Shown here: one piece after another, positions 5,255-9,066 of the stretch | Layout of the letters: every line of letters begins with the position of its first letter | How positions within the stretch are numbered: position 1 is the first letter of the stretch | Assembly: GCA_016218095.1 (NCBI GenBank) | Contig: JACREV010000102.1 | Coordinates: 1 to 9,066 of the forward strand | Direction of reading: 5' to 3' | DNA length: 9,066 nt | Source: Deltaproteobacteria bacterium | GTDB taxonomy: Bacteria; Desulfobacterota; GWC2-55-46 | Notes under the pieces: generated by a model | The model's input: only the letters and a program-made list of their open reading frames with translations | What the model was told of the DNA's origin: nothing | Databases searched by the model: none | Position numbers and translations under genes: made by a program

Positions 5255-7824
5255 GCCACCACGATGTTCACTATCTTGTTAGGCACATAGACGAACTTCT
5301 TTATCTCTTTGCCGGTGATCCACCCCACGGCCTTCTCGTCCTTCATTACCGTCTCGCGGACGACCTCTTCGGACGAGTCAACCGGGACATTCACCTTCGA
5401 CCTCACCTTGCCGTTTATCTGTATGACCACAGTCGCCTCTGCCATGACGAGCGCGGAGGCGTCTACCGAAGGCCACTCCGTCCTGTAGACCGGGGTGTTG
5501 TGCCCGAGCTTCGACCAGAGCTCTTCAGAGATGTGCGGCGCAAAAGGCGCGATCAAGAGTACGACGGACTCGACCGCTTCCCTGAATGCCCGCGCCTCCG
5601 TTGAATCTCTCCCCTTGCCTTCGAGCGAGGGCCTGAATTGATACAGGAGGTTCACGAGCTCCATGACAGCGCTTATGGCGGTATTGAAGTGGAACCGCTC
5701 CTCGATATCGCGCGTGACCCTGTCTATGGTCCTGTGCGTAGCCGAGTGGACCTCCTTTGCCGGGCCATCTGAGACGCCCTTCAAAGGCTCGACACCTTCG
5801 AGGACTTCCATATTTTCGACTACGAGCCTCCATACCCTCCCCAGGAACCTGTACGCGCCCTCGACCCCGTCCTCGCTCCAGTCGAGGTCTTTTTCCGGGG
5901 GCGCGGCAAATAGGGAGAAAAGACGCGTCGTGTCGGCCCCGTACCTCTCTATTATCCGGTCCGGGTCGATGACGTTCTTCTTCGACTTTGACATCTTCTC
6001 GACTGAGCCGACCTCGACGGCCTTTCCGCAATGGACGCACCTGCCGTCCTTCGCCTCCTCCGGGTAAAGATACCCGTGCTCGGTACACTTCAATATCTCC
6101 TTGCAGACCATGCCCTGCGTAAGGAGGTTGGTGAAGGGCTCATCCGCCTTGTGGAGCCCTAAGTCCCGGAGCGCCTTTGTGAAGAACCGCGCGTAGAGGA
6201 GGTGCAATACCGCGTGCTCGATCCCGCCTATGTACTGGTCTACCGGCATCCAGTACCCGGCCTCGTCCTTCCTGAACGGCAGGTCTTTCTCCTTAGGCGA
6301 TATGTACCGGAGGAAATACCACGACGAGTCGACGAATGTGTCCATGGTGTCGGTCTCCCTCCGCGCAATTTCAGAGCACTTCGGGCACAACACATCCGTA
6401 AACGACGGCAGATCAAGCGGAGATAATCCCTTGCCTGTGAGCTTGACATCTTCGGGTAAAATCACCGGGAGCTCTTCGTAAGGCACCGGGACCGTCCCGC
6501 ATTTTTCGCAATAGATGACCGGTATGGGGCAACCCCAGTACCTCTGTCTCGATATCCCCCAGTCCCTGAGCTTATAGTTTATCGAGCGCTTGCCAGCCCT
6601 CTTTTCCTCGATGAGGTCTATGATCCCATCCATCGCGCCGGTGTTGGGCGCGCCGTCGAACGGCCCGGAAGCGACCATGATGCCGTCATCGACATAGGCC
6701 TCAGTCATCGCGGACGCTTCAAGCGCCTTGCCCGGCGGGTTTATGACGACCTTTATCGGCAGCCCGTAGACCCTGGCGAACTCGAAGTCCCTCTGGTCGT
6801 GCGCGGGCACAGCCATGACCGCGCCCGTGCCGTACTCCATTAGGACAAAGTTGGCTACATAGACCGGGACCCTGTCCCCGGTGAGCGGGTTTACGCAGTA
6901 CGCGCCGGTGAATACGCCCTCTTTCTTTATCTCTTCCATGTCTCTCGGCTTTCCTTCGGCCTTTACGCGCTTTACGAACGCGTCCACCTCGGACTTTCTC
7001 TCGGGCGTTGTTATGCGCCCTATAGCCGGGTGGACTGCGGCGATGGACATGAAGGTCACGCCGTAGAGGGTGTCCGGCCGCGTCGTGAATATCTTGATCG
7101 ATTCGTCCTTGCCGTCGATCTTAAAGTCCACCTCCGCGCCGACGGACTTGCCTATCCAGTTCCTCTGCATCACAAGGACGCGCTCGGGCCAGCCCGGAAG
7201 CTTGTAGGTAAAGTCAAGCAACTCTTCGGCGTAATGGGTGATTTTAAGGAACCACTGCTCGAGGTCCTTCATCTCGACGGTTGAATCGCACCGCCAGCAG
7301 AGGCCGTCCTCGACCTGCTCGTTCGCAAGGACCGTCGCGCACCCGGGGCACCAGTTTACGGTCGACCGCTTCTTGTACGCCAACCCCGACTCATAGAGCT
7401 TAAGGAATATCCACTGGTTCCATCTGTAATACTCGGGCGTGCAGGTGGCGACCTCTCTTGACCAATCGTAGCTGAAACCCATGCGCTTCAACTGCGTCCG
7501 CATGTTGTCGATATTCGAATAGGTCCACTTCGCCGGGTGGGTGCCGTGCTGTATCGCCGCGTTCTCGGCAGGCAGACCGAACGAATCCCACCCCATCGGA
7601 TGAAGGACGTTCTTGCCCCTCATCATGAGGAAACGCGCCAGCACGTCTCCGATGGAATAGTTCCTGACGTGCCCCATGTGAATCTTGCCCGAGGGGTACG
7701 GGAACATCTCGAGGACGTAGAACTTCTCTTTTGAGCGGTCTTCGGAGGTCGAAAAGGCGCGGTCTGCCTCCCACGCCGCCTGCCAGCGTTCTTCGATGGG
7801 TCTGTGCTCGTATCTCTCGGCCAT
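5251..7824 (-). CDS. leuS: Leucyl-tRNA synthetase
   Basis: LeuRS is a class Ia aminoacyl-tRNA synthetase that charges tRNA-Leu and hydrolyses mischarged products. From ATG 7824 it has 857 residues (E. coli 860). The HIGH motif appears as HMGH (49-52) after FPYPSGKI, and KMSKS is at 610-614. A zinc-binding module is indicated by C159/C162 and C176/C179. The CP1 editing domain shows the threonine-rich FTTRPDTLYG and the YGTGAVMAVPAHDQRD motif. The C-terminal part ends in QINGKVRSKVNVP, typical of bacterial LeuRS. An in-frame ATG at 7890 would add 22 residues (MLCLCDRKS...) unlike the family; the chosen start gives MAERYEHRPIEERWQ, with AAAGGA 13 nt upstream. It is the first gene of the leuS-lptE(-holA) unit, and the stop overlaps the lptE start. 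Confidence 0.97.
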   Translation of the reverse strand: MAERYEHRPIEERWQAAWEADRAFSTSEDRSKEKFYVLEMFPYPSGKIHMGHVRNYSIGDVLARFLMMRGKNVLHPMGWDSFGLPAENAAIQHGTHPAKWTYSNIDNMRTQLKRMGFSYDWSREVATCTPEYYRWNQWIFLKLYESGLAYKKRSTVNWCPGCATVLANEQVEDGLCWRCDSTVEMKDLEQWFLKITHYAEELLDFTYKLPGWPERVLVMQRNWIGKSVGAEVDFKIDGKDESIKIFTTRPDTLYGVTFMSIAAVHPAIGRITTPERKSEVDAFVKRVKAEGKPRDMEEIKKEGVFTGAYCVNPLTGDRVPVYVANFVLMEYGTGAVMAVPAHDQRDFEFARVYGLPIKVVINPPGKALEASAMTEAYVDDGIMVASGPFDGAPNTGAMDGIIDLIEEKRAGKRSINYKLRDWGISRQRYWGCPIPVIYCEKCGTVPVPYEELPVILPEDVKLTGKGLSPLDLPSFTDVLCPKCSEIARRETDTMDTFVDSSWYFLRYISPKEKDLPFRKDEAGYWMPVDQYIGGIEHAVLHLLYARFFTKALRDLGLHKADEPFTNLLTQGMVCKEILKCTEHGYLYPEEAKDGRCVHCGKAVEVGSVEKMSKSKKNVIDPDRIIERYGADTTRLFSLFAAPPEKDLDWSEDGVEGAYRFLGRVWRLVVENMEVLEGVEPLKGVSDGPAKEVHSATHRTIDRVTRDIEERFHFNTAISAVMELVNLLYQFRPSLEGKGRDSTEARAFREAVESVVLLIAPFAPHISEELWSKLGHNTPVYRTEWPSVDASALVMAEATVVIQINGKVRSKVNVPVDSSEEVVRETVMKDEKAVGWITGKEIKKFVYVPNKIVNIVVA

Positions 7825-7869
7825 ATGGACTGGAATATCCTTTGCGGTCGTTATTTGCCAATGGGATTT

Positions 7870-7897
7870 TCTATCACATAAGCATAGCATTTTTCAA
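7870..7897 (-). promoter_or_regulatory. Possible extended -10 promoter of leuS
   Basis: On the minus strand, TTGAAA (7897-7892) is followed after 16 bp by GATAGA (7875-7870), preceded by a TG at the extended -10 position. It would start transcription about 40 nt before the leuS ATG at 7824. That start lies downstream of the alternative ATG at 7890, which supports the shorter protein. The -10 matches only half the consensus, so this is tentative. Confidence 0.35.
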
Positions 7898-7989
7898 ATG
7901 GAAAGGGGGGAGGAAATAGGGCTGACGCCCGGTCTATTCGGCAAACAATATCAATAGGCGGCTTGTGTTTTCTGAGAATGCCACGGGCG

Positions 7990-8012
7990 GGTTCAGGTTT
8001 GCAACCTGAACC
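7990..8012. repeat. 23-bp palindromic repeat, intact copy
   Basis: GGTTCAGGTT (7990-7999), three bases TGC, then AACCTGAACC (8003-8012): a perfect inverted repeat, extendable by one G-C pair on each side. It stands 165 bp upstream of leuS. A degenerate second copy is at 8475-8497. No U tract follows, so it is not an obvious terminator; a REP-like element is more likely. Confidence 0.7.
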
Positions 8013-8066
8013 CTATAATTCGTAACTCGATATGCGCTCGTCTGGCTTATTCGAACACTATGACTG

Positions 8067-8424
8067 AAGCCTTTTTGCGCGCTCCGCGCGCTTTCGGCGA
8101 TGGCTCCAAGCGCTTTCTTCCTCCCCGTCCCGCTCGCGCGCCCCTTAGAGCGCTCCGCGTCTAATCTCCCTCGGCGCGCTCGCCTCAGCCTCCCTTAGGC
8201 GCTCTCCGCCATGCGCCCTTGTGTTGGTAAAACAGAACGAAAAATCTTTCTTGTTTTTCAAAACTCCCCAGGCATGGGGTGAGCGACCTTAAGGGAGGAA
8301 GTGACGCGCGAGCCTGGGGGAGGATAGACGCGAAGCGCTCAGGGGGGGCGAGCGCGTGGGAGGGCGAGGGCGAAGGGAGCGAAGCCCCATGCAGAAAAAA
8401 AGCCCGGCAGGGCGCAAAGGGCTT
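8067..8424. repeat. Long imperfect inverted repeat with arms of about 150 bp
   Basis: The stretch 7891-8575 has no credible gene, and this structure is its main content. The left arm (8067-8214, C-rich on the top strand) aligns by eye with the reverse complement of the right arm (8272-8424), at roughly two thirds identity with small gaps. Anchors are AAGCC at both outer ends and GAGCGCTCCGCGTCTA (8148-8163), matched with one mismatch by the complement of 8325-8340. CCTCCCTTA (8189-8197) and CCATGC (8209-8214) are also matched. A spacer of about 57 bp, itself AT-rich and weakly palindromic, separates the arms. These are two divergent copies of one element in opposite orientation. Function is unknown. 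Confidence 0.65.
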
Positions 8425-8426
8425 TT
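8395..8426 (-). terminator. Terminator-like hairpin at the outer end of the right repeat arm
   Basis: AAAAGCCC (8398-8405) and GGGCTTTT (8419-8426) form a stem with a 13-nt loop. Read on the minus strand, the stem is followed by a run of seven T (complement of 8395-8401), the form of an intrinsic terminator. No minus-strand gene lies immediately upstream. It might block antisense transcription coming from the lipoprotein gene side toward leuS. Confidence 0.4.
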
Positions 8427-8474
8427 GGCGGAAAATTGGAATTGCCCATACAAACGCATATCTGATTACAAAAA

Positions 8475-8497
8475 GGTTCCGATTACAAACCTGAACC
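8475..8497. repeat. 23-bp palindromic repeat, degenerate copy
   Basis: It has the same length and outer arms (GGTTC...GAACC) as the element at 7990-8012, agreeing at 18 of 23 positions. The right half AACCTGAACC is identical and the left half is mutated. The two copies stand outside either end of the long inverted repeat. Confidence 0.55.
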
Positions 8498-8575
8498 CCG
8501 CAAAAAAATATAAGCCTACGCAGTCCCCCCTTCCTTTTCCCCTCCCCTTTTGTTATATTTTTTCACGGAGGCAAA

Positions 8576-9066
8576 ATGAAAAAAATACTTGTCATATTAT
8601 TATTGGCCTTTGTCTTCGCCGGGTGCGATAAAGGCGGTGACGAGAAGGCTTCGCCCTACAGGCAGGAGCTCAAGCCGGGCTCCCCCTCGGTCGATTTTCT
8701 CTACAAGGACATGGACGGGAAGCCCTTCAGGCTCTCTGAGGAGAAGGGCAAGGTCGTCATCCTCTACTTCTGGAGGATGAAGTGCGAGGAGTGCAAGGAC
8801 GAGATGAAGTCGCTCGAATCTCTCTACAGGAAATACAAAGACCGCGGCATAAAAGTCGTAGCCGTCGGCGCCGATACCATGCACAGCGCGCCCATAAACG
8901 ATGTCATTGAATTTTTAGGCACAAGCGGCGTAACATTCAGAAACCTCCGGGACGACCAGGGTTTCGTATCAGAGGCGTACAATGTGCTGAAGGCGCCTGA
9001 GGCCTTCGTCATCGACAGGAACGGCACGATCGCCGCCATCATGACGACAAAGACCGACTGGACTTC
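8576..9066 (+). CDS. TlpA/ResA-like thioredoxin-fold lipoprotein (3' truncated by window edge)
   Basis: The reading frame is open from ATG 8576 to the window end, giving 163 codons without a stop. GGAGG (8567-8571) precedes the ATG by four bases. Residues 1-17 form a lipoprotein signal: KK, hydrophobic ILVILLLAFVF, lipobox FAGC with C17 as the lipidated residue. A KPGSPSVDFLYKDMDGKPFRLSEEKGKVVILYFW segment (about 33-66) is the classic entry to a TlpA/ResA/AhpC-TSA-like thioredoxin fold. The redox pair C70-E-E-C73 follows, and A140-P141 fits the cis-proline loop. Such proteins reduce or shuffle disulfides outside the cytoplasm, for example in cytochrome c maturation. The active site lacks the usual proline (CxPC) and the tryptophan directly before the first cysteine, so its redox potential or role may differ. 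The specific substrate cannot be named. Confidence 0.85.
   Translation, partial: MKKILVILLLAFVFAGCDKGGDEKASPYRQELKPGSPSVDFLYKDMDGKPFRLSEEKGKVVILYFWRMKCEECKDEMKSLESLYRKYKDRGIKVVAVGADTMHSAPINDVIEFLGTSGVTFRNLRDDQGFVSEAYNVLKAPEAFVIDRNGTIAAIMTTKTDWT

Noticed and set aside
7825..7890. N-terminal extension of leuS from ATG 7890
   Set aside because: The 22 added residues do not resemble LeuRS N-termini, there is no ribosome site, and the best promoter candidate overlaps it.
7891..8575. Insertion sequence or tRNA gene in the gene-free stretch
   Set aside because: No transposase fragment in any frame and no cloverleaf or CCA-ended structure seen; only inverted repeats are supported.
8279..8631. Two overlapping plus-strand open frames across the right repeat arm (8279-8494 and 8356-8631)
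   Set aside because: Their Gly/Ala/Glu/Arg-rich products follow the purine-rich repeat composition, they lack ribosome sites, and one runs into the lipoprotein gene in another frame.

Overview
This 9,066-base window reads as a chromosomal housekeeping segment of a Gram-negative (two-membrane) bacterium. The evidence is an LptE-type outer-membrane lipoprotein, two lipobox signal peptides and the leuS-lptE-holA gene order known from Proteobacteria. Codon use is rich in AGG, ATA, AAG and GAG within GC-rich DNA, and several families of short palindromic intergenic repeats are present. I infer a Desulfobacterota ('Deltaproteobacteria') or Nitrospirota-like genome, but the sequence alone does not fix the lineage.

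Layout, left to right. Bases 1-1105 (+) hold the 3' end of mobA (molybdenum-cofactor guanylyltransferase), overlapping mazG (NTP pyrophosphohydrolase) by four bases. A short convergent gap follows, with two hairpins and a DnaA-box-like pair. Bases 1295-2857 (-) are murJ (lipid II flippase). A divergent region carries a near-perfect sigma-70 promoter and a potentially folded leader of about 187 nt for rpsT (3097-3366, +), which starts with TTG and ends in a strong intrinsic terminator. Next, on the minus strand and transcribed right to left, come leuS (7824-5251), lptE (5254-4757, overlapping leuS by four bases) and holA (4394-3444). The lptE-holA gap is filled with an inverted pair of TGTCATTGCGAG-type repeats and five C/G-rich hairpin units in alternating orientation.

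Bases 7891-8575 hold no gene. They contain two copies of a 23-bp palindromic repeat flanking a long imperfect inverted repeat (arms of about 150 bp). The window ends inside a plus-strand gene for a TlpA-like thioredoxin-fold lipoprotein, which starts at 8576 and runs off the edge.

The genes cover nucleotide-pool sanitation, cofactor synthesis, cell-wall and LPS export, translation and replication. None forms a new system. The unusual material is the non-coding repeats: the array inside the leuS-lptE-holA cluster, the composite repeat structure upstream of leuS, and the rpsT leader.
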